Source of the DNA: DAISJM01 sp036821485
GTDB lineage: Bacteria > Verrucomicrobiota > Kiritimatiellia > CAIQIC01 > JAGNIJ01
NCBI GenBank assembly: GCA_036821485.1
Contig: DAISJM010000020.1
Location: 1-60,203, forward strand
DNA: 60,203 nt
Direction: 5' to 3'
In this document: piece by piece, positions 23,308 to 32,314 of the stretch
How the letters are laid out: every line of letters starts with the position of its first letter
Position numbering within the stretch: the stretch's first letter is position 1
Translations under genes and position numbers: made by a program
Notes under the pieces: generated by a model
The model's database searches: none
Seen by the model: the letters and a program-made list of their open reading frames with translations, nothing else
What the model was told of the DNA's origin: nothing

Positions 23308-26280
23308 ATGAACATGATGTATCGGCTCTCGCATAAAACACTCCGTTCCGGTTCCGACGATCCCGCGAACGTTGTGGTTCAACGTTTCCCCCGCATGTCT
23401 CTCGATACGACAGGGATCGATGCCCTCTCTCTAGATGCGGCCGGTTCCCGCGTGATTGGGTGGTGTGGTCTCTCGCCTGTGCGTCCGCTGCTGCGCGAGG
23501 CACTTAATGACTCTGATGTTCTCGGGTTTATCCGCGATGCTCTTGGCGCGTCTGCCGATGGACTGATCGCGTGCGACGGGGAGGAACTGAGTTTCCATCG
23601 CAGCGTCGATGGCGTTGTTCAGCAGGTCCCCGTGCCGGTACCCGTTCGCGAGAAATTGGTGAGCCTGCGCAGGGAGAGTGACAGATGGACGGGCTACCTC
23701 ACGGACGAGGGCGACTATGTGTTTGATCCCCGGACTCCGTCGCCCGGTTCTCATTTCAGAGCGAATCTCCTCATTGGTGACCGATTCGGCTTTCCCAACG
23801 CGCTGTTGACTACGCCCAAGGCGGTTGTGGACGAGTGGGGTCGCGGGAGCAGTCGTTCTCACGCAGACAAGCAGGTCCTCGCCACCCGGTGGGATGTAGT
23901 GCCGGAGGAGAACGGGTTCCCGGCTAATCGCCAGTTCTACCTGGTGGAAGATGGACGCCAAGTGTTCTACTCGGCAGCACCGGGCAAAGATGCACGTGTG
24001 TCCACGACGCATGGTGCGAACCGGACGATCATTCAGTACGACCTCCCCGACGGGCTGAGCATCCGTCGGACGTTCTTTGTTGTTCCTGCAGAGCAAGGAT
24101 TGCCGCTGGCGACAGAGGCTCAGTTCATTGAGGTCGTCAACGAGGGGGCAAAGCCACGTCGCCTTCAACTGGTGCTGACGGGTATGTTCGGCTATCCGCA
24201 TCCGGGTGCCCTGACCGTGGATGTGATTTACACTTGTGTGACCGTAGAGCCGAGGACGGTATCAGCGAAGCCTGGAGGGCCGTTTGTCGTAGCCCCCCAG
24301 TATACGGCAGCATGGGGCGCGGATGATCAGCCGTTCAATCTGAGCATTGCTTTCGGGCCAGCCGGCGAACCTGTCTACCCCACGTCCTTCTGCCTGGATT
24401 ACAGAAAGTTCATCGGCAACGGATCGATCGAGTATCCGGAGCACGTGGCGTTCCTGGACAATGCCTATCCGCGTAAGGGCCCTGCTTTTTTCGCTCTTGG
24501 TTTTGACCTTGCGATGGAGCCGGGCCAGCGGACCGAATGTCAGTCGTACAACAGCCTCGTGTCCCGTCACGAGGGCGAGGCGGTGACAGATGCCGTGTTG
24601 GAGCAACGGGCATCGGCCCTGGCCTCGTGGGTGTTGACGGAGGATGGAGGACATCGTGCCCTGCAGCGTGTTATCGATTACCAGAAGTCCTATCGTTCCG
24701 CGGTGCAGGTGCACACGCCGGTTGAGGCCATCGATCGTTTGATCAACGTCCACCTTCCGTTCCAAATCCGTTACCAGACTTACGTCAGCCGTTCCTTTGC
24801 CCTGACGCAGAAGGGATTTCGGCAAATCGGATTTCGAGAGATTCAGGACCTCTTTGCGGCGTTGCCGTTTGAGGTCGCGGCAGGTCGACAGGATCACATT
24901 CGCAAACTCATCGGCATTTGGGCAGGTCATGTGTATCGCTTTGGTTACGCGAACCATCAGTTCTACTGGACAGGGGTTGAGCCTGGCCGCTATTCAGACG
25001 ACGCCCTCTGGCTCTTCCAAGCTGTGGGTCGGTATGTTGACCTGACAGGCGACAGTTCGATCCTGAACCAGGAATGGCCTGTGGCCGGGGAGCGGGCGAC
25101 CCGCCGTCTGATTGATACGCTGCACGCCATTCTTGTCTACAGCGGGAAGATATCGATCGGCAAGAACGGGATGCCATTGATCGATCATGCGGATTGGAAT
25201 GACACGCTGAACCTGGACGGCGAGGGACTCCACGGTGTGGAGAAAGAGGCGTTGTACAAGAAGCAGTTGGCCGATGCGACGATCCGAGAGGGAGAGCCGC
25301 TCAAGACCGAATTGTCTGAGAGCGTGATGAATGGTTTCCTGCTGGAGATCGCGCGGGACTACATGGTGCGGTTTGCCCGCAAACTCGGGGATACGGCGAA
25401 GGAGCGGGAGTGGAGCGAATTTGGAGTGGTATATCGCAGTCGTCTTCAGAAGGCGTGGAAGGGCGACTTCTTTGCGCGGTGTTTCGTCAACCGGCCGAAC
25501 GAGGCCAACATAACGTTCATTGGCGCGGCGGGCGATGGCATGTCCGCCGATCCGAAGACGCCCGGAGCGTACTTCCTCAACAGTTTCTCGTGGTCTGTGC
25601 TCAGCGGCGTGGCTACCGATGAACAGATCGGCATCATGCTGGATCGTTTGGAGGCCATATTGTTGACGCCCGTGGGGCTGAGGCTCTCGTCGCCCACGCG
25701 TTTCCGACTCCTGATGCCGCATGCCGGCTCCGGTGACTATGCCTACGGTGATCGCGAAAATGGAGCGGTCTTCAAGCATGCGAATATGATGGCCGTGGTG
25801 GCGTTGTTGGAGGCTGCACGCCGGGTGGAGAATCGGAGTTTGGCGGAACGGCTGGCACGGTTGGGGTGGAAGGTGTTGCAGGCTACGGCCCCGTTCATCG
25901 CGTTCAAGGATCCCTACCGGCTGGGAGGCAATCCACGCTTCTGCACGCAGTATACGAATCCGGCAACCCAGGAGCACATCGGGCCGTTGCTCAGCGGAAC
26001 GGCACCGTGGATGTGGCTGGCCTATCTCGGCATACTTGGCGTCAGTTTCCGCGATGGGCGGGTGATGGTGGATCCTCTGTTGCCCGCGGAGTGGGAAGAG
26101 GCGCGAATCGATATCTGCGTGCCCGCCGGCAAGTACCGGATTCGTGTGGCCAAGCCGGAAGGTTTCTGCCGGTCAAGGGATAAGGCGCCTGCCATCTCCG
26201 TGGAGGGGCGCTCGTGCGAAAGCGAGTTGCCGACCGGAAACCCTGATGGGCGTGTATGTGCCGAGGTTGTGTTCGACTGA
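23308..26280 (+). CDS. GH94-type glycoside phosphorylase-like protein
   Basis: 990 aa, no signal peptide, so cytoplasmic. The central and C-terminal parts follow the cellobiose-phosphorylase type pattern: an N-terminal beta-sandwich region (FDPRTPSPGSHFRANLLIGD, FFVVPAEQGLPLATEAQFIEVVN) and then an alpha/alpha barrel with GRYSDDALWLFQAVGRYVDLTGD, the catalytic-region motif DHADWNDTLN (Asp at 629 and 632) and SRTRFRLLMPHAGSGDYAYGD-like loops. GH94 enzymes split beta-glucosides with phosphate. The exact disaccharide cannot be read from sequence. An upstream palindrome suggests sugar-responsive control. The ATG at 23308 has a weak Shine-Dalgarno; Met at 23314/23317 are alternatives. Confidence 0.82.
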   Translation: MNMMYRLSHKTLRSGSDDPANVVVQRFPRMSLDTTGIDALSLDAAGSRVIGWCGLSPVRPLLREALNDSDVLGFIRDALGASADGLIACDGEELSFHRSVDGVVQQVPVPVPVREKLVSLRRESDRWTGYLTDEGDYVFDPRTPSPGSHFRANLLIGDRFGFPNALLTTPKAVVDEWGRGSSRSHADKQVLATRWDVVPEENGFPANRQFYLVEDGRQVFYSAAPGKDARVSTTHGANRTIIQYDLPDGLSIRRTFFVVPAEQGLPLATEAQFIEVVNEGAKPRRLQLVLTGMFGYPHPGALTVDVIYTCVTVEPRTVSAKPGGPFVVAPQYTAAWGADDQPFNLSIAFGPAGEPVYPTSFCLDYRKFIGNGSIEYPEHVAFLDNAYPRKGPAFFALGFDLAMEPGQRTECQSYNSLVSRHEGEAVTDAVLEQRASALASWVLTEDGGHRALQRVIDYQKSYRSAVQVHTPVEAIDRLINVHLPFQIRYQTYVSRSFALTQKGFRQIGFREIQDLFAALPFEVAAGRQDHIRKLIGIWAGHVYRFGYANHQFYWTGVEPGRYSDDALWLFQAVGRYVDLTGDSSILNQEWPVAGERATRRLIDTLHAILVYSGKISIGKNGMPLIDHADWNDTLNLDGEGLHGVEKEALYKKQLADATIREGEPLKTELSESVMNGFLLEIARDYMVRFARKLGDTAKEREWSEFGVVYRSRLQKAWKGDFFARCFVNRPNEANITFIGAAGDGMSADPKTPGAYFLNSFSWSVLSGVATDEQIGIMLDRLEAILLTPVGLRLSSPTRFRLLMPHAGSGDYAYGDRENGAVFKHANMMAVVALLEAARRVENRSLAERLARLGWKVLQATAPFIAFKDPYRLGGNPRFCTQYTNPATQEHIGPLLSGTAPWMWLAYLGILGVSFRDGRVMVDPLLPAEWEEARIDICVPAGKYRIRVAKPEGFCRSRDKAPAISVEGRSCESELPTGNPDGRVCAEVVFD

Positions 26281-26290
26281 GGCGACTACG

Positions 26291-26917
26291 TCAGGGCTGC
26301 TGGAGTACGTGCAAGGCGTTCAGGAAAAACTGGACGGCTACAGCAGCGAGCAGCAATCCCATCAACCGCGTGGTGATCTTCATGGGGATGGGGCCTATCC
26401 TTTTGGCTCCATGCGCCGCCAGTTTCAATGTCAGGTAGCTCAAGTAGCACACGAGGCAGACGGCCAGGAGCAGGGCGATCACGTACACGGCTCCTTCGGC
26501 TTTGCCGCGCATCATGATTGCGGTGGTGATGGCACCGGGTCCGGAAAGCATGGGTACGGCGAGGGGCGTGATGGCGATATCGTCCTTGGTGATGCCCGCA
26601 TTCTTTTCCTCGGCTGTCTCCTGCACGGTGGATCGGCGTCCGCGAAGCATGTCGTGGGCAACGAGCAAAAGGATGAAGCTACCGGCAATCTGGAATGCGG
26701 GCATGGTGATGCCGAAGAGCTTGAAGATCGCCAGTCCCGTGATGGAGAAGAAGAGAAGTACGCCAGCGGCAACCCAGCACGCCAGCCTCGCCATACGAAT
26801 TCTTTCCTCGGGGGTGTTCGTTGCTGTCATTGCCAGAAAGGCGGGGATGGTGCCGACCGAATCGACAATCACGAAGAGCGATGAGAAGGCCAGCAGCGTA
26901 TAGGCACCGAGGTTCAT
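26291..26917 (-). CDS. MarC family integral membrane protein
   Basis: 208 aa from the ATG at 26917 with six hydrophobic segments. MNLGAYTLLAFSSLFVIVDSVGTIPAFLA at the start, the ITPLAVPMLSGPGAITTAIM motif in the middle and GLLLAAVAVQFFLNAL at the end match the MarC/NAAT group. The family's substrate is unsettled; the old link to multiple antibiotic resistance is not well supported. It is convergent with the GH94 gene, with ten bases between the stop codons. Confidence 0.9.
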   Translation of the reverse strand: MNLGAYTLLAFSSLFVIVDSVGTIPAFLAMTATNTPEERIRMARLACWVAAGVLLFFSITGLAIFKLFGITMPAFQIAGSFILLLVAHDMLRGRRSTVQETAEEKNAGITKDDIAITPLAVPMLSGPGAITTAIMMRGKAEGAVYVIALLLAVCLVCYLSYLTLKLAAHGAKRIGPIPMKITTRLMGLLLAAVAVQFFLNALHVLQQP

Positions 26918-26986
26918 CGGCACTGCATAGTGGCTGAATCGCCGGCGGATGTCGAGTGGCTCGTGGCAAGGGGCGCTGGAAGTCCG

Positions 26987-27057
26987 TTTTTCCAAGGGTT
27001 GGAAAACTCGCCGGCCATTTTGCCTCCTCAGGCGGCCAAGTCCAACCCTTGGAAAAA
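26987..27057. repeat. 17-bp perfect inverted repeat with structured spacer
   Basis: The left arm TTTTTCCAAGGGTTGGA (26987-27003) is exactly complementary to the right arm TCCAACCCTTGGAAAAA (27041-27057). The 37-base spacer can fold too: GGCC, GCCT-CCTC-AGGC, GGCC. The left arm with its next bases is itself a small palindrome (TTTTCCAA-GGG-TTGGAAAA). The right arm touches the GH9 stop codon. It may act as terminator or mRNA 3'-end stabiliser for GH9, or be a dispersed palindromic element. No second copy was noticed in the window. Confidence 0.85.
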
Positions 27058-29553
27058 TCAGCGCGTGACCGCGGGTATAGCGTCGAGGTGTGGTGCTACG
27101 GCGAGCATGTACGCGTTGTGCGGGAGCCAGTACTCGCGGCTGTCCCACGTTGCACCCCATGTCGGGCGATCCTTCAAATCGCCGACGATGCCGTTGGGGA
27201 TGCCGCCGATGAAGCGGCCTGTTCCTAACTTCTCGTCGATCACGGGGGCATTATTCCAGCCGAGATAGTCAATCATGCAGTAGCCGAGGGGGTTCATTCC
27301 GACGACCCACTGTGCCTGATCGCGGGCCATCCGGCGAAGGTCGTCACGTCCGGTAATATCGGCGTACTTCAGGGCGGCGAGTGCGATGGCTAGGTGATCG
27401 CAGTTCAATCCGTGGAGTCTCACCCAGCTCTTGGGGTGCGTGAAGAACTGGAGCTTGAATCGACCGTGGCCTGCGGGTTCAAGCGCCGTGACCATCTGTC
27501 CGTACGGGGTGAGGCGGGCGCCCCGGAGGATATTCTCGGAAAAGTACGTGTCCATGGCGAACAGTATCTGGGATCTGAGGGGATCGTTGTTCGGAAGCAG
27601 TTGAGTCAGTTCGATGAGTCCGAGGTAAAGGCCGATGGCATGGAACTTCTTGTACTGCCGGTCGCCAAATGATCGCGCGTTGGGTCGATCAAGGAAGTCG
27701 CCACGCAGGTTTTCTTCGACCGTATTGGTCTCCAGGAATTGCCGCTGCAGGATCAAGGGTACGGCTTCCCGGGCGCGCTGAAGGAGAACCGGATCCGGAC
27801 TGGTCCTGTAGAGTTCCACGCAACCCCAGAGGTAATTTCCGATTTCGCCGGTGGTCTCGTTAATCCAAGTGCGTCGTGCGAGCCGCTCATGTGTCTTGCG
27901 CGCAGCGAGAAGCGCGCGGGCAGCCAGGTTGGTGTCGACGTGTGCGAGTGCGGCGGCCGCATGGGCCATGCCGGCGACATAGGTGGTTTCGTAATTCAGG
28001 TTGTTGCCGGTTTCCACTTTCCGAACCGTAGGGTCCTGATTCGGCCGCAGTTCGATGGGGGACCAGTTATTGGTTGGCGCGACGGCCAGAAAGACGGAGC
28101 CGTTGGGGGCCTGCATGGCAAGGAGCCATTGCACGCTACGTTTCAGTTCCTCGACGGGATACACCTTGGCGCCAGTGGGCTGAGTCGGTGACTCAAGCAG
28201 ATTCTCGGCGATGCCGTAGGCGACGTGGGGCATGGACCACATGCGGACAGCGTAGTCACCGGCTGCATCGTGGTAACCGCCACGGATGGGGTCATTTCGG
28301 TGGCAGATGTCGCCGCAGCGATAGTCGTAGAGGAAGGAATACTGAGAGGGTACGACCGTGGAAGACCAGAGGGCTTTGGCGATACGGAAGGGTCCGCTTT
28401 CGATGTTGGTCGAGCCGCGTACTCCGCTGAGTTCGGCGGCGAGGCGGTAAGAGCCTTCTGTGGTCAACGCGCTGAACTCCGCCAAGGCATAGAAATCGCC
28501 CCATCGAGGGTCGGGCCCTTGAATCTCCATGGAGCCCAGCATGACGGTTTGTCCGCTATCGCTGAGGATTCGGAATGAGCCGGCATCGAAGGGGGCCGTC
28601 TCCTGCCGCGGAAATCGGAAGACTGCGCGCTTGGTTTCGTGCGGTGCATAGCCGAGTTGGCTGATTGCCAGAATAGTCTGAACGGGGCGTGGTGGCAGAG
28701 GGAGTGTGGAGGAACTCAGGGCTGTGGGTATGCGTGCAAGGACGTCGAGCGTACATCCTGCCTGCTCCCAGTTTGAGGGGTTCCGCTGATGAACATTGGC
28801 GGCCATCCAGACAGCCTTGCCTGTGCCGAACGAATTCACGCTGAGAGCCACGATGCGTTCGTTCACGATCTGTGGTTGATCCGGCTGGGTTGTTGTTCGT
28901 TTGGAGTAGGTGGGAAACCACGCAAGAACGGCTGCTGTTGTGGAGGTTGTGGCCCAGGCGGCCGTGGAGGCGTGTCCGAAGTTCAAGGTGGGGCCGAGGC
29001 CCGCCACCAGTGGGTGGTCGAGGGATGTCTCCTCAACGAGCGCGTTGGTGAAAAGCGTGGGACTGTCCGAGAGTGCGGTGCCGAACTCATCGGTGTCCAG
29101 AGCCTTGATGCCGAAGATATCCTCGTAGTGCCAAGGGCGCGTCCAGTCGGCGCCCTGTATCCGCCCGACTTCGTTAATGCCTACGAGCACACCTCCGTCC
29201 CGGACGTAGTCACGCAGGGCCTCCTCTGAATCGCGGGATAGGGCAATGGTGTCTGCAACGTAGATGACGCCGAAGCGTCGGTGGCCGTCAGAGGCGAGAT
29301 CGTCTTCAGTGATTTGTTCCACGGTGAGCCCGCGTCGATGGAGACCCTCGCGAAGTTCCTCGACGATATTGGAATAGGTTTGAGGGCCCTTGGTCCACGC
29401 AGCAGTCTTCGCAAATTCGACGTTTGCCTCGGAGAGTAGTACGGCGCAGGGGACAGGGGGGGGCGGGGATACAACGCGCTGCGGCTCCTTTACGCGGCAT
29501 GACGCGGTCAACAACAAGGAGAGACAAGCGAGCTTGATTAGGCACCGACACAT
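27058..29553 (-). CDS. exported GH9-type glycoside hydrolase with N-terminal amidotransferase-like domain
   Basis: 831 aa from the ATG at 29553 (an ATG at 29571 adds six residues). The N-terminus is a signal or lipoprotein signal (LACLSLLLTASC, lipobox atypical at -3). Residues about 40-285 resemble the ThuA/GATase-like fold (GVIYVADTIALSRDSEEALR, YVRDGGVLVGINEVG). Residues about 293-393 are a cellulase N-terminal Ig-like domain (ILAISQLGYAPHETKRAVFRF). The rest is a GH9 barrel. The nucleophile-region motif reads GGYHDAAGDY (429-433), one alanine longer than the usual DAGD. A glutamate in SREYWLPHNA near the end fits the proton donor. Substrate is uncertain. Confidence 0.82.
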   Translation of the reverse strand: MCRCLIKLACLSLLLTASCRVKEPQRVVSPPPPVPCAVLLSEANVEFAKTAAWTKGPQTYSNIVEELREGLHRRGLTVEQITEDDLASDGHRRFGVIYVADTIALSRDSEEALRDYVRDGGVLVGINEVGRIQGADWTRPWHYEDIFGIKALDTDEFGTALSDSPTLFTNALVEETSLDHPLVAGLGPTLNFGHASTAAWATTSTTAAVLAWFPTYSKRTTTQPDQPQIVNERIVALSVNSFGTGKAVWMAANVHQRNPSNWEQAGCTLDVLARIPTALSSSTLPLPPRPVQTILAISQLGYAPHETKRAVFRFPRQETAPFDAGSFRILSDSGQTVMLGSMEIQGPDPRWGDFYALAEFSALTTEGSYRLAAELSGVRGSTNIESGPFRIAKALWSSTVVPSQYSFLYDYRCGDICHRNDPIRGGYHDAAGDYAVRMWSMPHVAYGIAENLLESPTQPTGAKVYPVEELKRSVQWLLAMQAPNGSVFLAVAPTNNWSPIELRPNQDPTVRKVETGNNLNYETTYVAGMAHAAAALAHVDTNLAARALLAARKTHERLARRTWINETTGEIGNYLWGCVELYRTSPDPVLLQRAREAVPLILQRQFLETNTVEENLRGDFLDRPNARSFGDRQYKKFHAIGLYLGLIELTQLLPNNDPLRSQILFAMDTYFSENILRGARLTPYGQMVTALEPAGHGRFKLQFFTHPKSWVRLHGLNCDHLAIALAALKYADITGRDDLRRMARDQAQWVVGMNPLGYCMIDYLGWNNAPVIDEKLGTGRFIGGIPNGIVGDLKDRPTWGATWDSREYWLPHNAYMLAVAPHLDAIPAVTR

Positions 29554-29557
29554 GATC

Positions 29558-29569
29558 GATACGTATATC
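29558..29569. promoter_or_regulatory. possible second GATA-N4-TATC site at the GH9 5' end
   Basis: GATACGTATATC (29558-29569) sits just upstream of the ATG at 29553 of the minus-strand GH9 gene. With one flanking base on each side it matches the palindrome before the GH94 gene at 10 of 14 positions (GATAC....TATCA). It overlaps the alternative ATG at 29571. A shared regulator for two sugar-enzyme genes is only a suggestion. Confidence 0.25.
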
Positions 29570-29709
29570 ATGTGCAGACGTCGGCAGCGAGCTTCAAAAG
29601 AGTGAACAGCTGTCGATTGGCGCATTGACATGTGGTCCGGCACGGGGGAAATCATCGTGCCCTTTCGGCGCGCATCGTAGTACACTGGCGACCGCAGGAT
29701 GGGGGGGGC

Positions 29710-30252
29710 ATGTCCTTCATAGAACTGGCGACCAGAAGACAGAGTACGCGGAGATACTCCACCCGGCCGGTATCGCGGGAGATTGTGGAGCGTTGTCTTG
29801 AGGCGGCAAGGCTCGCGCCATCGGCCTGCAATTCCCAGCCGTGGAACTTCATCGTGGTGGATGACGCGGAGCAGAAGAATGGGCTGGCGCGCGCCGCGTT
29901 TGGCGGTATCTACTCCATGAACGCCTTCGCGGCGATTGCGCCGGTGCTGATCGTGGTGGTCACCGAGAAGTCGCGATATGCGGCACGGCTGGGTGGATTG
30001 ATGCGCGGGGTGCAGTACAGCCTGATCGATCTGGGTATTGCCTGCGAGCACTTGGTTTTGCAGGCTGCGGAAGACGGTGTGGGAAGTTGCTGGCTGGGCT
30101 GGTTTGACGAGAAGGCTGTGAAGAGGCACTTGGGGTTGCCGCGGGGTGCGCGTATTGACGTCATCATCAGCCTCGGCTATCCGGAGAAGGAAGAGCACAG
30201 GGAGAAGGTGCGTCGGCCGCTGGATGAAGTGCGTCGGTACGCCGGATCGTGA
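29710..30252 (+). CDS. nitroreductase family FMN-dependent protein
   Basis: 180 aa from the ATG at 29710, after a run of G residues that serves as Shine-Dalgarno; the longer upstream frame has no family similarity. The N-terminal FMN phosphate-binding pattern RRQSTRRYSTRPV, the ARLAPSACNSQPWNFIVV core and the C-terminal IDVIISLGYPEKE are typical of small nitroreductases. Such enzymes reduce nitro groups or quinones with NAD(P)H; the natural substrate is unknown. The gene lies three bases before the YihY-type gene. Confidence 0.9.
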   Translation: MSFIELATRRQSTRRYSTRPVSREIVERCLEAARLAPSACNSQPWNFIVVDDAEQKNGLARAAFGGIYSMNAFAAIAPVLIVVVTEKSRYAARLGGLMRGVQYSLIDLGIACEHLVLQAAEDGVGSCWLGWFDEKAVKRHLGLPRGARIDVIISLGYPEKEEHREKVRRPLDEVRRYAGS

Positions 30253-30255
30253 CCC

Positions 30256-31488
30256 ATGGAGAGGAAGGAAAAACACAGATTCTGGTTCTCCTCGCTGGCG
30301 CTTGTGATCCGCGAGTCGGTGCGTGCGTTTACCAGCAATCAGCACTTATCGGACGCGGCGACATTGGCGTACTACGGGTTTCTGTCGCTGATGCCCCTGC
30401 TGCTGATTGTTGTATTTCTCCTCGGTCTCTTCGTCCAATCGTCGGAAGCCGTGTTGGACGCCATGGACAATCTTGTGACCCAGCTCTTTCCATCGTTCAA
30501 CCAGGCCGTGCTTCGCGAACTATTGGGTATTGCGCAGCAGAGAGTGTGGGGTGGTGTGAGCGTGGTTCTCCTGTTGTGGTCCACCATGCCGTTTGCCGGG
30601 GCGCTGCGTGGGGCGATGCTGCGCGTTTTCCGGTCCGAGAAGAAGGTGCACTTCATCAAGGCAAAGCTGTTCGACGCGGCCGCGATTCTTCTGCTGCTGG
30701 TGCTTTTTGTCTTTCTGGCTGCGGGGAAGGTGTTCCAGCCCTGGCTGGCGCGCTTGCCCTGGGTGGTACCGGGCAGTTCCATGGCAGTGAAGTGGGTGTT
30801 GACGTTTCTGCTCATGGTGCTGGTGGTGATGTTTGTCTACCGCGTATTCTCGCCCGTGCGTCTTGCCAAGGGACCGTTGCTGGCGGGATCGCTGACGGCA
30901 GCCATCATGCTTGGCGTGGTGCGGCCCATGTTTGGTGTGTTCCTCCGGTTCAATCCAGACTACGGCTACGCTTTCGGATCCTTAAAGGCCGTCTTCCTGG
31001 TCGTGGTGTGGGTTTACGTGACGTTTGCCATCCTTCTATTTGGCGCGTGCGTGGCCGCGACCGTGCGCCGGCGGGAAGCGCTGGTATTGCGGGGGCTCTT
31101 CCTGCAGGAGCGTTCACCGCGGGCGTCGAACGCGTTGCTGAGGCGGTTCACCCGCACCTACGACGATGGGCACGTGTTGTTCAGGGAGGGGGATGTGGGG
31201 CACGAGATGTTTTACGTGGTGGAGGGCGCTGTTGCGTTGAAGCGGGGTACGGTGACGTTGAAGACGGCGGGTGCCGGGGAGTATTTCGGCGAAATGTCCA
31301 TGCTGCTGGATGCGCCGCGTACGGCTGATGCCCTCGTTGCTGCGCCGCGCACGATGCTGGCCGTTGTATCGCGCGACAATTTCGACCTGATCCTGAGTGA
31401 GAATCCGCGAGTAGTGCTGGGCATACTGAAAGAGATGGCTGTGCGGCTGAGTGAAATGGACGCCCGGTTGCCATCGGCTGGCAAATAG
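30256..31488 (+). CDS. YihY/BrkB-type membrane protein fused to a cNMP-binding-type domain
   Basis: 410 aa. Residues 1-280 form a six-segment YihY region: SDAATLAYYGFLSLMPLLLIVVF, then LLWSTMPFAGALRGAMLRVF, FNPDYGYAFGSLKAVFLVVVWVYVTF. Residues about 295-400 are a cyclic-nucleotide-binding-type beta roll: VLFREGDVGHEMFYVVEGAVAL, GAGEYFGEMSMLLDAPRTADA. The latter contains the GE(MSML) and R-T-A-A-type phosphate-cassette pattern (PRTADA), so ligand binding is plausible. The family was once called RNase BN, but the proteins are integral membrane proteins of unclear function. It follows the nitroreductase by three bases. Confidence 0.88.
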   Translation: MERKEKHRFWFSSLALVIRESVRAFTSNQHLSDAATLAYYGFLSLMPLLLIVVFLLGLFVQSSEAVLDAMDNLVTQLFPSFNQAVLRELLGIAQQRVWGGVSVVLLLWSTMPFAGALRGAMLRVFRSEKKVHFIKAKLFDAAAILLLLVLFVFLAAGKVFQPWLARLPWVVPGSSMAVKWVLTFLLMVLVVMFVYRVFSPVRLAKGPLLAGSLTAAIMLGVVRPMFGVFLRFNPDYGYAFGSLKAVFLVVVWVYVTFAILLFGACVAATVRRREALVLRGLFLQERSPRASNALLRRFTRTYDDGHVLFREGDVGHEMFYVVEGAVALKRGTVTLKTAGAGEYFGEMSMLLDAPRTADALVAAPRTMLAVVSRDNFDLILSENPRVVLGILKEMAVRLSEMDARLPSAGK

Positions 31489-31533
31489 TGGCATGCGAGT
31501 TCGGCGATGCGGCGGGTGTGGGGCCAAGAAGTC

Positions 31534-31562
31534 TTGCGGGTCAGTTCTCGTGTTCTCATAAT
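31534..31562 (+). promoter_or_regulatory. candidate promoter for the channel-like/GH144 pair
   Basis: TTGCGG (31534-31539), then 17 bases, then CATAAT (31557-31562), which matches five of six -10 positions. It lies 30 bases before the ATG of the TrkA-C protein in the 103-base gap after the YihY-type gene. The -35 box is weak. Confidence 0.35.
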
Positions 31563-31591
31563 GGGGCACGAGGCCAACACGGAGAAATGCC

Positions 31592-32314
31592 ATGCATGTG
31601 CTGCTCTTCCTGACGACGGTTTTCGTATCCTTCATCGTGGTGCGAATCGGCGCGATTCCTTTTGAACTGACGGGTCTTGAGCGATCGCTTGCCGAGTTCC
31701 AGGCTCTATCCTGTTTTACCGGCACGGGGTTCACAACGCGGGAAGCCGAACTGGTGACGAGCAATCGTCAGCGTCGCCGCATCGCCTCCATATTGATGGT
31801 GTTGGGGAATGCGGGGTTCGTCACGTTGATTGCGGCCTTTGCGAATACACTGCGGACCCCGGTGACGCGCATCACGATCCCCAAGCTGCATGTCTACTTT
31901 CCGGCATACCTGGTGCCATGGTTGAACCTGTTCGTGGTGATCCTGGCCATCTACCTGATCTACTTGTTGTTTGTCCGTTCTCTGCTGGGGCGTAAAATCA
32001 CCGCATTCCTCCGCGAACGCGTCTCGCGAGCGGAGGGGGTTAGGCGTGTCACGTTTGATGAGTTGCTGGTCTCGACGGGTGGGTATGGGGTGTCCAGTGC
32101 CGTGGTGTGCGAGGGCAGCGTGGTGTTGGGTAAGACGCTTCGGGATGGACATCTTCGCGCGGGCGATATCACCGTGTTGGCGATGGAGCGCGATGGAGCC
32201 TCGGTCCCCAATCCATCTCCCGACACGGACATACGGATGGGTGATCGGCTGATCTGCTTCGGCAAGCTGGAGAACATCCGTGAAGTGCTTTGCGGGAAGC
32301 ATGGTGTTTCATGA
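31592..32314 (+). CDS. ion-channel-like membrane protein with TrkA-C domain
   Basis: 240 aa. The N-terminal half has hydrophobic segments and a pore-loop-like motif FQALSCFTGTGFTTREAELV, followed by RRRIASILMVLGNAGFVTLI. Residues about 155-235 form a TrkA-C (RCK_C) domain: VLGKTLRDGHLRAGDITVLAMERDG, DIRMGDRLICFG. This combination is known from uncharacterised potassium-channel-like proteins; cation conduction is inferred, not shown. A GGAGA precedes the ATG. Its stop overlaps the start of the GH144 gene (ATGA), an unexpected translational coupling of a channel to a lipoprotein hydrolase. Confidence 0.78.
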   Translation: MHVLLFLTTVFVSFIVVRIGAIPFELTGLERSLAEFQALSCFTGTGFTTREAELVTSNRQRRRIASILMVLGNAGFVTLIAAFANTLRTPVTRITIPKLHVYFPAYLVPWLNLFVVILAIYLIYLLFVRSLLGRKITAFLRERVSRAEGVRRVTFDELLVSTGGYGVSSAVVCEGSVVLGKTLRDGHLRAGDITVLAMERDGASVPNPSPDTDIRMGDRLICFGKLENIREVLCGKHGVS

